Shown here one piece after another: positions 22,294 to 31,109 of a DNA stretch of 34,427 bases. The stretch comes from an uncultured Bacteroidota bacterium (GTDB lineage Bacteria; Bacteroidota; Bacteroidia; Flavobacteriales; Flavobacteriaceae), in contig CABYPD010000015.1 in the NCBI GenBank assembly GCA_902520835.1, positions 1 to 34,427 on the forward strand, read 5' to 3'. A program made the position numbers and the translations under genes. The notes below the pieces were generated by a model. The model did no database searches. It saw only the letters and a list, made by a program, of their open reading frames with translations, and was not told the DNA's origin. Position 1 is the stretch's first letter. Each line of letters starts with the position of its first letter.

Positions 22294-23256
22294 TTAAAAA
22301 CCAAGTTTTGTTTTTACTCTTGTCAGCACTTTACTAGCAATTACTTGAGCTTTTGTTGCTCCTTCGCTAAGCACCGAATCAATTTCCTGCTTGTTGGACA
22401 TTAAATATGAATATTTATCTCTTTGATTTTTATACTTTGAAATTATCAGTTCAAAAAGTTCAGTTTTAGCATGTCCATAACCATAACCACCGGATTTATA
22501 TTTTTTTTTCACTATTTCAACATGGTCTTTTTCAGCTATAAGTTTAAAAATTTTAAAAACGTTACAGGATTCGTGGTCTTTTGGAGCTTCCAACGGAGTG
22601 CTATCGGTTTGGATTGTCATGATTTGCTTTTTTAAATCTTTTTCAGGGAGGAAAATATTTAAAATATTATTTTTTGATTTACTCATTTTTTCACCGTCTG
22701 TTCCAGTAACATATTTTGTAGATTCATTAACCAAAGCTTCAGGAATAACAAAAGTTTCACCATGCTTATTGTTAAACTTGATAGCTACGTCTCTGGTAAT
22801 TTCTAAATGTTGCAATTGATCTTTACCAACAGGTACAAAATTAGAATCATACAATAAAATATCTGCAGCCATTAACATTGGATATGTAAATAACCCTACA
22901 TTAATATCCTTTAAATTATCAGATTTATCTTTAAAAGAATGTGCTAATGTTAATCTTTGATAAGGAAAATAAGTAGATAATATCCAGGACAACTCAGTAG
23001 TTGAAGGAACATCAGATTGTTTATAAAAAACTGTTTTATTACTGTCTAAACCAAATGCAAGCCAAGCCGCTGCGGTAGAATAAGTATTCTCCTTTAATAT
23101 TGAAGAATTTTTTATTTGGGTTAATGAATGAAGATCCGCAATAAAAAGAAATGACTCATTATTTTTTGACTCCTCAATAGCTGGAACAATTGCACCTAAT
23201 ATATTACCCAAATGAGGTGTACCAGTACTTTGAATTCCAGTTAATATTCTAGACAT
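22294..23256 (-). CDS. trpS: Tryptophanyl-tRNA synthetase
   Basis: The 320-aa class Ic synthetase shows the HIGH-type motif TGTPHLGN (11-18) and KMSKS in TDGEKMSKSKNN. It also shows ADLHSLTQ, PMLMAADILLYDSNFVPVGK and the C-terminal helix domain expected for TrpRS. It charges tRNA-Trp. The ATG at 23256 is chosen over a TTG at 23265, which lies inside the TACTTTTG promoter element. The leader would be about 0-3 bases. Length is typical (about 320-335 aa). Confidence 0.97.
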   Translation of the reverse strand: MSRILTGIQSTGTPHLGNILGAIVPAIEESKNNESFLFIADLHSLTQIKNSSILKENTYSTAAAWLAFGLDSNKTVFYKQSDVPSTTELSWILSTYFPYQRLTLAHSFKDKSDNLKDINVGLFTYPMLMAADILLYDSNFVPVGKDQLQHLEITRDVAIKFNNKHGETFVIPEALVNESTKYVTGTDGEKMSKSKNNILNIFLPEKDLKKQIMTIQTDSTPLEAPKDHESCNVFKIFKLIAEKDHVEIVKKKYKSGGYGYGHAKTELFELIISKYKNQRDKYSYLMSNKQEIDSVLSEGATKAQVIASKVLTRVKTKLGF

Positions 23257-23262
23257 TATTGA

Positions 23263-23270
23263 CAAAAGTA
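23263..23270 (-). promoter_or_regulatory. TAnnTTTG promoter element of trpS (near-leaderless spacing)
   Basis: On the minus strand TACTTTTG ends 6 bases before the trpS ATG at 23256. The alternative start codon TTG at 23265 is part of the element, which excludes it as a start if this promoter is used. Confidence 0.55.
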
Positions 23271-23300
23271 ATAGTTTTGAAATGATTAATTACAAATACT

Positions 23301-23308
23301 TACATTTG
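23301..23308 (+). promoter_or_regulatory. TAnnTTTG promoter element of plsC (leaderless spacing)
   Basis: TACATTTG is followed by AAAT and then the GTG start codon at 23313. An ATG at 23311 is out of frame and hits a stop at once (ATGTGA). The element is divergent from the trpS promoter at 23263-23270. Confidence 0.6.
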
Positions 23309-23312
23309 AAAT

Positions 23313-24074
23313 GTGATTAGACCAATTAAAATTTTTTTAATTGCTATTTGGAACTTTTGGTTTTATGTACTATCATTTACGGGTATAATTATTAGCCTAC
23401 CTTTTTTATTTATATTTTCATTAAAAGAAAGTTACTACCCATATTTTTATTGGGTTGCTAGAAATATTTGGTCGAATATTATACTGTATGGGATGGGCTT
23501 TTATCCAAAAATTAAATTCAAGGAACCAATTGTTAAAGGAAAAAGCTACATGCTTGTTGCTAATCACAAGAGCATGATTGATATTATGCTTATGCTTTCA
23601 CTGAGTAAATACCCTATTGTTTTTGTTGGGAAAAAAGAATTAGAAAAAATTCCTCTTTTTGGATATTTTTATCGGAGAGTGTGTATTCTTGTTGATAGAT
23701 CAAATGCTGAGAGTCGAAAGAAAGTTTATTCAAAAGCTATAAAAAGACTTAACTCAGGCGTTTCTGTTTGTATTTTTCCTGAGGGTGGAGTTCCCGATCC
23801 TTCTACGATTTTAGATAAATTTAAAAATGGTGCATTTAGTCTTGCGATTCAATTTCAAATTCCAATAGTACCTATAGCATTTTTAGACTGCGAAAAAAAG
23901 TTTCCATATTTTTTTGCTTATAACCATTTTTATGGTTCACCGGGTAAGTTAAGAGCTAATGTTCATGATTTTATCCAAACTAACGGTCTAACACAAGATG
24001 ATAAAGAAGAGCTTAAGGAAAAGGTTTTTAATATTTTATATAAAGATTTGTCGGCTAACTATTCTTTGAATTGA
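23313..24074 (+). CDS. plsC: 1-acyl-sn-glycerol-3-phosphate acyltransferase (PlsC)
   Basis: The 253-aa protein has N-terminal membrane helices (about 4-38), the acyltransferase motif NHKSMID at 84-90 (NHxxxxD), [16 protein letters not shown] (104-119) and FPEGGV (155-160). A C-terminal extension ends DLSANYSLN. It acylates lysophosphatidic acid to phosphatidic acid at the inner membrane. The start codon is GTG, directly downstream of the promoter with no room for a leader. The last 20 bases overlap the end of recA on the other strand. Confidence 0.92.
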   Translation: MIRPIKIFLIAIWNFWFYVLSFTGIIISLPFLFIFSLKESYYPYFYWVARNIWSNIILYGMGFYPKIKFKEPIVKGKSYMLVANHKSMIDIMLMLSLSKYPIVFVGKKELEKIPLFGYFYRRVCILVDRSNAESRKKVYSKAIKRLNSGVSVCIFPEGGVPDPSTILDKFKNGAFSLAIQFQIPIVPIAFLDCEKKFPYFFAYNHFYGSPGKLRANVHDFIQTNGLTQDDKEELKEKVFNILYKDLSANYSLN

Positions 24075-25062
24075 GAACTTCTGAAATTTTCTTTTCAAGT
24101 TCATCACAAAGTTCTGGATTATCTTTCAATAAATTTTTAACAGAGTCTCTACCTTGTCCTAGTTTAGTTTCCCCATAACTAAACCACGAACCACTCTTAT
24201 CAATGATTTCAGCTTGTGTTCCAATATCAAGTATCTCACCAATTTTTGAAATACCTTCACCATACATGATATCAAACTCACAAACTCTAAAAGGTGGGGC
24301 AACTTTATTTTTTACAACTTTAACTCTTGTTTTGTTGCCTAAAGCATTTCCAGATGAATCTTTTAGTTGGGTAGATCTTCTAATATCAAGTCTTACTGAT
24401 GCATAAAACTTAAGAGCATTACCCCCTGTTGTGGTTTCGGGATTTCCAAACATTACTCCAATTTTTTCCCTTAACTGATTAATGAAAAAGACAGTACAAT
24501 TAGTTTTACTAATTGTAGAAGTTAACTTTCTTAAAGCTTGAGACATTAATCTTGCGTGTAGTCCCATTTTTGAATCACCCATCTCTCCCTCAATTTCACT
24601 TTTAGGTGTAAGTGCAGCAACCGAATCAATGACAATAATATCAATTGCTCCCGATCTAATCAAGTTATCAGCAATTTCCAGTGCTTGCTCCCCATGATCA
24701 GGTTGGGAGATTATTAATTCATCAATATTAACTCCAAGATTTTGAGCATAAAATCTATCAAAAGCATGTTCAGCATCAATGAAAGCAGCTATCCCACCAA
24801 TTTTTTGACATTCCGCTATAGCGTGTAAAGTTAAAGTAGTTTTTCCAGATGACTCAGGACCGTATATTTCAATAACTCTTCCTCTTGGATACCCTCCAAT
24901 TCCAAGTGAATAATCTAATCCAATTGATCCAGTAGGAATAAATTCAATATCCTCTTTTACAGAATCTCCCATCTTCATAACAGTTCCTTTCCCATAGGTT
25001 TTATCTAATCTATCTAAGGTAAGTTGAAGCGCTTTTAATTTCGAATCTTTTTCTGAGCTCAT
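24055..25062 (-). CDS. recA: RecA recombinase
   Basis: The 335-aa protein is a full-length RecA. It has the Walker A GPESSGKT (68-75), the [13 protein letters not shown] core, Walker [11 protein letters not shown], loop L2 region [20 protein letters not shown], and the C-terminal DNA-binding domain. The C-terminus is short and not strongly acidic, as in many Bacteroidota. It catalyses homologous strand exchange and LexA-type cleavage. No SOS box is recognisable in the 108-base region upstream, which is shared with the divergent trhO gene. Confidence 0.98.
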   Translation of the reverse strand: MSSEKDSKLKALQLTLDRLDKTYGKGTVMKMGDSVKEDIEFIPTGSIGLDYSLGIGGYPRGRVIEIYGPESSGKTTLTLHAIAECQKIGGIAAFIDAEHAFDRFYAQNLGVNIDELIISQPDHGEQALEIADNLIRSGAIDIIVIDSVAALTPKSEIEGEMGDSKMGLHARLMSQALRKLTSTISKTNCTVFFINQLREKIGVMFGNPETTTGGNALKFYASVRLDIRRSTQLKDSSGNALGNKTRVKVVKNKVAPPFRVCEFDIMYGEGISKIGEILDIGTQAEIIDKSGSWFSYGETKLGQGRDSVKNLLKDNPELCDELEKKISEVLNSKNS

Positions 25063-25134
25063 ATTAGGAATATTAAAAAATTGATACCGTTAAAAATACA
25101 ATTTTATTTAGAAAAAGTGATAATATAAATAACT

Positions 25135-25142
25135 TACATTTG
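25135..25142 (+). promoter_or_regulatory. TAnnTTTG promoter element of trhO
   Basis: TACATTTG lies 28 bases upstream of the trhO ATG. This is the only such element seen here with room for a conventional short leader of about 20 bases. Confidence 0.5.
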
Positions 25143-25170
25143 TAATAATTTTTGACAGAGTTTTAAAGAA

Positions 25171-26205
25171 ATGCAGTTATATAATAAGCTTAACAAAAAA
25201 GAAAGACTTGATTTAATAAATAAGGCTGGTGGAAAAAGATTAACACTGTCTTTTTACAAATATCACAATATTAAAAACCCTAATATTTTTAGAAATTATC
25301 TTTTTGTTGAATGGAATAATCTAAATGTTTTAGGAAGGATTTATGTCGCTCATGAAGGGATTAATGCTCAACTTTCTGTCCACTCAAATAAATTAATTGA
25401 ATTTAAAAAATCAATTGACAATATTTCATTTTTAAAAGGTGTCAGATTAAATATTGCTATTGAGCATAGGAACGACGCATTTTTAAAATTAAAAATTAAA
25501 ATAAAAGAAAAAATTGTTGCAGACGGTTTAGAAACTAATGATTATGATTTAAGTCTTAGTGGTAAACATGTAGATGCAAATGAATTTAATCAGCTTCTTG
25601 ATGATGAAGAAACAATAACAATTGATATGAGAAATCATTATGAAAGTGAGATTGGACATTTTAAAGGAGCTGAACTTCCGGATGTTGATTCTTTTAGAGA
25701 ATCTCTTCCTTTAATTAAAAAGAAGTATGAAAATTTTAAAAAAAATAAAAATATTTTAATGTATTGTACAGGTGGGATAAGATGTGAAAAAGCAAGTGCT
25801 TACTTAATCGATAATGGATACGAAAATGTTTTTCAGCTAAACGGAGGAATTATTGAATATACTAGACAAGTAAACGAAAATAATATTGAAAATAAATTTA
25901 TTGGTAAAAACTTTGTTTTTGACAATAGACTTAGCGAAAGAGTTTCTGCTGAAATTATTTCAAATTGCCACCAATGCGGAAACAAATCTGATAAACACAC
26001 TAATTGTAATAACGAGGCTTGTCACTTGTTGTTTATTCAGTGTGAGGATTGTGCCAAGAAATATAATGGTTGTTGTAGCAAAAAATGTGAGGAGGTATAT
26101 TTATTACCAATTGATCAGCAAAAAAAATTAAGAAAAGGGAAAAGAAATAGTAATAAAATTTTTAAAAAAGGTAGATTCAATAAAAGTATCATGAATAAAA
26201 TTTAA
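25171..26205 (+). CDS. trhO: tRNA uridine(34) hydroxylase (TrhO, rhodanese domain)
   Basis: The 344-aa protein has the YceA/TrhO N-terminal domain (GRIYVAHEGINAQLSVHSNK, 55-74) and a rhodanese domain (IDMRNHYESEIGHFKGAELP). The active-site loop MYCTGGIRCEKASAY has catalytic Cys199. A C-terminal Cys-rich block, CHQCG ... CNNEACHLLFIQCEDC ... CCSKKC, likely binds zinc. TrhO makes 5-hydroxyuridine at tRNA position 34. Family length is about 320-350 aa. It is probably cotranscribed with ricT, 14 bases downstream. Confidence 0.92.
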   Translation: MQLYNKLNKKERLDLINKAGGKRLTLSFYKYHNIKNPNIFRNYLFVEWNNLNVLGRIYVAHEGINAQLSVHSNKLIEFKKSIDNISFLKGVRLNIAIEHRNDAFLKLKIKIKEKIVADGLETNDYDLSLSGKHVDANEFNQLLDDEETITIDMRNHYESEIGHFKGAELPDVDSFRESLPLIKKKYENFKKNKNILMYCTGGIRCEKASAYLIDNGYENVFQLNGGIIEYTRQVNENNIENKFIGKNFVFDNRLSERVSAEIISNCHQCGNKSDKHTNCNNEACHLLFIQCEDCAKKYNGCCSKKCEEVYLLPIDQQKKLRKGKRNSNKIFKKGRFNKSIMNKI

Positions 26206-26219
26206 TAGCTTTAATAGGA

Positions 26220-27269
26220 ATGAGTTGTTCGTCTTGTAAGACCAAAAATAATAACCCAAAAGGATGTAAAAATAATGGGGTTTGTGGAACAGATGGTTGT
26301 AATAAACTAAATGTATTCAATTGGCTTTCAAACTTAAATCCTATTTCAAATGAAACTTCAAACTATTATGAAGTAAGGTTCAAAAATGGAAGAAAAAATT
26401 TTTATTATAATGATGATGATAACCTTAATATTAATATTGGAGATGCAGTTGTAGTTGACTCTAAAATTGGTTTTGATTTAGGCCATGTCACATTAAAAGG
26501 TGGGTTAATTTCTATACAAATGAAAAAAAGAAAATTTAATCCAAATGAATCTGATGATTTTGCTATTATAAGAAAAGCTTCTCAAGAGGATATTGATTTA
26601 TGGATAAAAAACAGAGGAAGAGAAGAAGATGTTAAAATAAAGTCTAGGACAATTGCGAGCAAATTAGGTCTATCAATGAAAATATCAGATGTAGAATTTC
26701 AAGCTGATGGTAAAAAGGCTATTTTTTTCTACACTGCAAATGATAGAGTTGATTTTAGAAAATTAATTATTGAATTTGCACGTGAATTCAATACTAAAAT
26801 TGAAATGAAACAGATTAACTTGAGAGAGGAAGCTGGCAGACTTGGCGGAATAGGATCATGTGGAAGAGAACTTTGTTGTTCAACCTGGCTTAGAGATTTT
26901 AGAGTAGTAACTACTTCTGCGGCAAGGTATCAACAACTTTCACTTAATCCTCAGAAAATTGCAGGTCAATGCGGAAAGCTTAAATGCTGCCTTAATTTTG
27001 AACTGGATCAGTATCAAGAAGCTCTTAAGAATTTTCCTAAACGAAAGACAAAATTAAAAACTGATAAAGGAATAGCTATTTGCCAAAAACTTGATATTTT
27101 CAAAAATTCAATGTGGTTTTCATATAAAAATGAAAGCTTAGATTGGTTTGAAATTAAAGCAGATGACGTTATAAAAATAATTGAAATAAATTCAGCTGGA
27201 AAAAGTATTTCAAAATTAGAAGATTATTCAATCATAAGAGAAAGCAAAAATGAAAAAGTATTTGTTTAA
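26220..27269 (+). CDS. ricT: PSP1 domain protein RicT (YaaT-like)
   Basis: The 349-aa protein has a Cys-rich N-terminus (CSSCKTK ... CKNNGVCGTDGC) and the PSP1 core, including SCGRELCCSTWLRDF and QCGKLKCCLNFELDQY, whose paired Cys probably hold Fe-S or zinc. RicT/YaaT is part of the Y-complex in Bacillus; in Bacteroidota it commonly precedes gldH. It overlaps gldH by 20 bases, showing tight coupling. Confidence 0.9.
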   Translation: MSCSSCKTKNNNPKGCKNNGVCGTDGCNKLNVFNWLSNLNPISNETSNYYEVRFKNGRKNFYYNDDDNLNINIGDAVVVDSKIGFDLGHVTLKGGLISIQMKKRKFNPNESDDFAIIRKASQEDIDLWIKNRGREEDVKIKSRTIASKLGLSMKISDVEFQADGKKAIFFYTANDRVDFRKLIIEFAREFNTKIEMKQINLREEAGRLGGIGSCGRELCCSTWLRDFRVVTTSAARYQQLSLNPQKIAGQCGKLKCCLNFELDQYQEALKNFPKRKTKLKTDKGIAICQKLDIFKNSMWFSYKNESLDWFEIKADDVIKIIEINSAGKSISKLEDYSIIRESKNEKVFV

Positions 27270-27726
27270 AATTTTTATTTTATATTTTTTTATAAGCTGT
27301 AATTCTGAAAACTATTTTATTGAGTTCAAAGATATAAATGATGGATGGGAACATAAAAGCCCTGTTATCTTTAATTTTTTTGCACCACAAGAACCAGTTA
27401 ATATTTCAATAATGATAAGAGTTGATAAATCCTATCCCTTTTCAAATATTTTTCTAAAATCTAAAATAATGTATGAAGAAAATGTAATAATAGACACTCT
27501 TGAATTAGACTTAACTAATAACGAAAAAGGAATCTTCAGCGGTAATAGCTTATCATTACAAAATCATAGCTTTTTAATTGCAAAAAAAGTTAATTTATCT
27601 AAAGATGTAACATTTGAAGTTAGTCATGCATCAAGGTTTTTAGATAGTATAAATGCTGTAAAAAAATTAAACGGAGTTTTAAGTGTTGGGTTACTGGTAG
27701 AAAAGTATCAAAATGAAAAAATATAA
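27250..27726 (+). CDS. gldH: Gliding motility lipoprotein GldH
   Basis: The 158-aa lipoprotein has lipobox FISC (Cys17) and the GldH-like core: DINDGWEHKSPVIFNFFAPQ, a beta sheet with NISIMIRVDKSYPFSNIFL, then IDTLELDLTNNEKGIFSGNS and SVGLLVEKYQ. GldH is needed for gliding and type IX secretion in Flavobacterium. Its place between ricT and pbp1A is the conserved flavobacterial order. It overlaps both neighbours (20 and 14 bases). Presence of gldH suggests, but does not prove, a T9SS/gliding organism. Confidence 0.9.
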   Translation: MKKYLFKIFILYFFISCNSENYFIEFKDINDGWEHKSPVIFNFFAPQEPVNISIMIRVDKSYPFSNIFLKSKIMYEENVIIDTLELDLTNNEKGIFSGNSLSLQNHSFLIAKKVNLSKDVTFEVSHASRFLDSINAVKKLNGVLSVGLLVEKYQNEKI

Positions 27727-28903
27727 GTTTCAAATATTTATTTTCTGGCTAATTTTTTCAATAGGAATCTTGTCTATGTTTGGCGTTTTCTATTTAGCTT
27801 CTATTGGGAAGTTTGGAGAAATGCCAGACTTTAGACAACTTGAAAATCCAAAAACAAATTTTGCTTCTGAAATTGTATCATCTGATAATCAAATTTTAGG
27901 CAAGTATTACTTTAATGATAATAGAACTCCGGTGGATTATGATGAAATAAACCCTGAAACTGTTAATGCTTTGATTGCAACTGAAGATGAACGTTTTTAC
28001 AGTCATCCGGGCATAGATTTAAAGGCAACTATTAGAGCAATTGTTTTTTTAAATACAAGGGGTGGTGCTAGTACAATTTCACAACAATTGGCAAGACAGC
28101 TTTTTGTTGGTGTAAGATCAAGAAATATTTTTCAAGCAATTGGTCAAAAAATTAAAGAATGGGTTATTGCTGTTGAGCTGGAAAAACAATACACCAAAGA
28201 AGAAATTATTACAATGTATCTAAATATATATGATTTTGGATATTATGGTGATGGGATAAAATCTGCTTCCAATATTTATTTTTCAAAAGAACCTATTGAT
28301 CTCAAAGTTGAAGAATCAGCTATGCTTATTGGCATGTTACAAAACTCATCTCTTTATGATCCAATTAGAAGACCTGAAATAACAAAAAAAAGAAGGGACT
28401 TAGTATTAATGCAAATGGAAAAAAATGGGTTTTTAAATTCAAAACAAAAAGACTCAATTCAAAATATTCCTTTAGAATTAAATTACACTCCGCAATCACA
28501 TCGACAAGGTTTAGCAACTTATTTTAGGTCTTATTTAAGAGGTTTCATGAAAGATTGGACAAATAATAATTTGAAAAATGATGGCACTAAATACAACCTC
28601 TATGTTGATGGTTTGAAAATATACACTACCATTAATTCTAAAATGCAAAAGTACGCTGAAGAGGCAGTTGTTCAACATATGAAAAATTTACAAAAAGAAT
28701 TTTTTATACAAAATGATACCGTTAGTTCTGCTCCTTTTACTGACCTTGAAGAAGATGAAGAAGATTTAATAATGAAAAGAGCTATGAGACGATCAGAAAG
28801 ATGGAGAAAAGCTAAGCTTTCTGGAAAAACAAATGATGAAATTGAAGAATTGTTTTTTGAGCCAAAAAAATATGACTGTTTTTTCTTGGGATGGAGATAT
28901 TGA
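27713..28903 (+). CDS. Penicillin-binding protein 1A, N-terminal part (frameshifted)
   Basis: This frame encodes the membrane anchor (about 7-30) and the GT51 peptidoglycan glycosyltransferase domain: ATEDERFYSHPG with catalytic Glu91, GASTISQQLARQ (118-129), and the helix KIKEWVIAVELEKQYTKEE. It ends in an out-of-frame tail after PKK, with stop at 28901. The transpeptidase continues in the +1 frame from 28872. Removing one A from the A7 run at 28864-28870 would give one frame of 764 codons over 27713-30008, the normal class A PBP size. Either a real mutation, a sequencing error or slippage explains this. It overlaps gldH by 14 bases. Confidence 0.9.
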   Translation: MKKYKFQIFIFWLIFSIGILSMFGVFYLASIGKFGEMPDFRQLENPKTNFASEIVSSDNQILGKYYFNDNRTPVDYDEINPETVNALIATEDERFYSHPGIDLKATIRAIVFLNTRGGASTISQQLARQLFVGVRSRNIFQAIGQKIKEWVIAVELEKQYTKEEIITMYLNIYDFGYYGDGIKSASNIYFSKEPIDLKVEESAMLIGMLQNSSLYDPIRRPEITKKRRDLVLMQMEKNGFLNSKQKDSIQNIPLELNYTPQSHRQGLATYFRSYLRGFMKDWTNNNLKNDGTKYNLYVDGLKIYTTINSKMQKYAEEAVVQHMKNLQKEFFIQNDTVSSAPFTDLEEDEEDLIMKRAMRRSERWRKAKLSGKTNDEIEELFFEPKKYDCFFLGWRY

Positions 28904-30008
28904 TACTTTAATGACGCCAATGGATTCAATAAGATATTACAAGCACTTTTTGAGGGCTGGAATGATGTCTATGAATCCAAAAAATGGTCATGTAAAAGCA
29001 TGGGTTGGTGGAATTAATTATAGAAATTTTCAATATGATCATGTTATGCTTAGCAAGAGACAAATTGGATCTACATTTAAACCTTTTTTATATGCAACTG
29101 CAATCGATCAATTAAAACTATCACCATGCGATATGCTACCAGATCTAATTCATTGTATTGAACCCTATAAATACGGAAATCCTGAGCCATGGTGTCCTAC
29201 TAATTCTAGTGATAAATACGGCGGAGTTAGAACGCTCAGTAATGCACTAGCTAATTCAAAAAATACAATTAGTGCTCAGCTAATTGATAAAGTTGGTCCA
29301 AGACCAGTTGCAGATTTAGCTAGAAATTTAGGTGTAAGTTCTAATATTCCAAATGTACCGGCCATTGCACTCGGAACTCCTGACCTAAGCGTTTATGAAA
29401 TGGTTGGAGCTTATGGTGCCTTTGCTAACAAAGGAATATATGTTAAGCCAATTATGGTAACAAAAATAGAAGATAAAAATGGTACTATTATCTATCAATC
29501 AAAACCAGAAACAAGAGATGTTTTAAGTGAAGAGTCGTCATATGTAACACTTAAACTTTTAGAGGGTGTTACTAAATTTGGTTCTGGAGCCAGACTTCGT
29601 CATAATATTCCTGAAGACGAAAGAAATTATGTTTATAATAATGTTGTAACAGGATATCCTTACAAGTTTCAAAATGCAATTGCAGGCAAGACAGGAACAA
29701 CCCAAAATCAAAGTGATGGTTGGTTTATTGGAATGGTCCCAAATTTAGTTACTGGAGTATGGGTTGGAGGTGAGGATAGGTCTGTACACTTCAAAGATAT
29801 TGCATTCGGACAAGGTGCAACAATGTCTTTACCAATTTGGGGATTATTCATGAATAAATGCTATGAAGATGAAGAATTATCTATTTCCAAGGAAGATTTT
29901 GATGAACCTGAATCTCTCTCAATTGAATTAGATTGTTCAAAAATTTTACCCGATGAATCTGAAAGCGATGAAAGTGATATTAATGATCTTTTAGGAATTG
30001 GTTCATGA
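28872..30008 (+). CDS. Penicillin-binding protein 1A, C-terminal transpeptidase part (frameshifted)
   Basis: This frame continues PBP1A with MTVFSWDGDIDTLMTPMDSI and the transpeptidase motifs GSTFKPF (S-T-F-K nucleophile), SKN (second motif) and AGKTGTTQN (KTG). These are spaced as in class A PBPs. The open frame extends back to 28833, but residues before 28872 are a shifted reading of the upstream part. The product forms peptide cross-links in peptidoglycan. The stop overlaps the ATG of the next gene (ATGA). Confidence 0.9.
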   Translation: MTVFSWDGDIDTLMTPMDSIRYYKHFLRAGMMSMNPKNGHVKAWVGGINYRNFQYDHVMLSKRQIGSTFKPFLYATAIDQLKLSPCDMLPDLIHCIEPYKYGNPEPWCPTNSSDKYGGVRTLSNALANSKNTISAQLIDKVGPRPVADLARNLGVSSNIPNVPAIALGTPDLSVYEMVGAYGAFANKGIYVKPIMVTKIEDKNGTIIYQSKPETRDVLSEESSYVTLKLLEGVTKFGSGARLRHNIPEDERNYVYNNVVTGYPYKFQNAIAGKTGTTQNQSDGWFIGMVPNLVTGVWVGGEDRSVHFKDIAFGQGATMSLPIWGLFMNKCYEDEELSISKEDFDEPESLSIELDCSKILPDESESDESDINDLLGIGS

Positions 30009-31081
30009 AAAGGTTACAATCGTTAGATTTTTTTAGAGGCATTACAATCGCTTCTATGATAATAGTTAATGATCCTGGAAGTTGGTCACATGTTTATGCC
30101 CCACTTCTACATGCAGAATGGAACGGAGCTACGCCCACAGATTTAGTTTTTCCATTTTTTTTATTTATTGTTGGAGCTTCTATTTCACTTTCACTTTCAA
30201 AAAAAAAAGATAGCTCTAATATTTATATCAAAATCATAAAAAGGACGATATTAATATTTTTATTAGGAATCTTTTTATCTCTTTTCCCAAAGTTTGACTT
30301 TGAAAATTTAAGAATTGTTGGCGTGCTACAAAGAATAGCTATTGTATATCTAGTTTGCGCAATTATGTATTTAAAAACCTCGCATTCAACACAGCTTAAA
30401 GCTGGTATTGGTATTTTAATTATTTATTGGATTACTATGGCATTTATTCCTTTTAATGGAAATTTAGCTGGAACTCTAGATCCTGGAATTAACTTTGCCG
30501 CATGGGTTGATAGCTTTATTGTACCTGGCAGATTATACCAAGAGACTTGGGATCCCGAAGGGTTTTATAGTACATTACCAGCAATAGTAACAGGGATTAG
30601 TGGAATGCTTTCTGGTAGAATAATTTTAGACCAATCTAATTCTTTAAAAGATAAAATAATTAAGCTTTTCAGTTGGGGAGCAATTATTTTAGTCATTGGG
30701 TCTTTTTGGGATTATATATTTCCAATAAATAAACATATTTGGACTAGTTCTTATGTATTATACAGCTCTGGGCTTGCAATGATTATTTTAGCAATATCAA
30801 TGTGGATCATAGACGAAAAAAAGTATACAAAAAATATAAAATTTGGTATTGTTTTCGGATCAAATGCAATAACCGCATATGTTCTTCATGGTATTGTTTG
30901 GAGACTATTTCAGTTTCCTATTATCAATGGTGTTGGATTTCAAAAGTTCTGGATGGATACTGGAATAAGCATTGGACTACCTGCAAAGTTTGTATCTCTT
31001 GATTGGGCAATTTTTTATACTCTTGTTATTTATTTACTAATTTATCAGCTTTATAAAAGAAAAGTTTTTATTAAGGTATAG
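30005..31081 (+). CDS. HGSNAT-like acyltransferase family membrane protein (DUF5009/COG4299)
   Basis: The 358-aa protein has about ten membrane helices. Its N-terminus SLDFFRGITIASMIIVND and HAEWNGATPTDLVFPFFLFI (His at the active site of the family) match heparan-alpha-glucosaminide N-acetyltransferase-like proteins. Further conserved parts are VGVLQRIAIVYLV, DPEGFYSTLPAIVTGISG and NAITAYVLHGI. The family moves acetyl groups across membranes to glycan amines or peptidoglycan sugars; the acceptor here is unknown. The ATG overlaps the pbp1A stop, so it belongs to that operon, which suggests a link with murein. Confidence 0.88.
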   Translation: MKRLQSLDFFRGITIASMIIVNDPGSWSHVYAPLLHAEWNGATPTDLVFPFFLFIVGASISLSLSKKKDSSNIYIKIIKRTILIFLLGIFLSLFPKFDFENLRIVGVLQRIAIVYLVCAIMYLKTSHSTQLKAGIGILIIYWITMAFIPFNGNLAGTLDPGINFAAWVDSFIVPGRLYQETWDPEGFYSTLPAIVTGISGMLSGRIILDQSNSLKDKIIKLFSWGAIILVIGSFWDYIFPINKHIWTSSYVLYSSGLAMIILAISMWIIDEKKYTKNIKFGIVFGSNAITAYVLHGIVWRLFQFPIINGVGFQKFWMDTGISIGLPAKFVSLDWAIFYTLVIYLLIYQLYKRKVFIKV

Positions 31082-31088
31082 GGTTTAT

Positions 31089-31096
31089 TAAATTTG
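31089..31096 (+). promoter_or_regulatory. TAnnTTTG promoter element of the NTF2 lipoprotein gene at 31110
   Basis: TAAATTTG lies 13 bases before the ATG at 31110 and just after the stop of the acyltransferase gene (31081), so this gene probably has its own promoter. Confidence 0.5.
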
Positions 31097-31109
31097 AAAA
31101 AAAATTATT

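Noticed and set aside
25063-25170. SOS/LexA box upstream of recA
   Set aside because: I looked for a dyad operator in the 108 bases between recA and trhO and saw none convincing.
28833-28871. ATG at 28833 as an independent start of a separate transpeptidase gene
   Set aside because: The residues before 28872 are a shifted reading of PBP1A coding sequence; the frameshift explanation is simpler.
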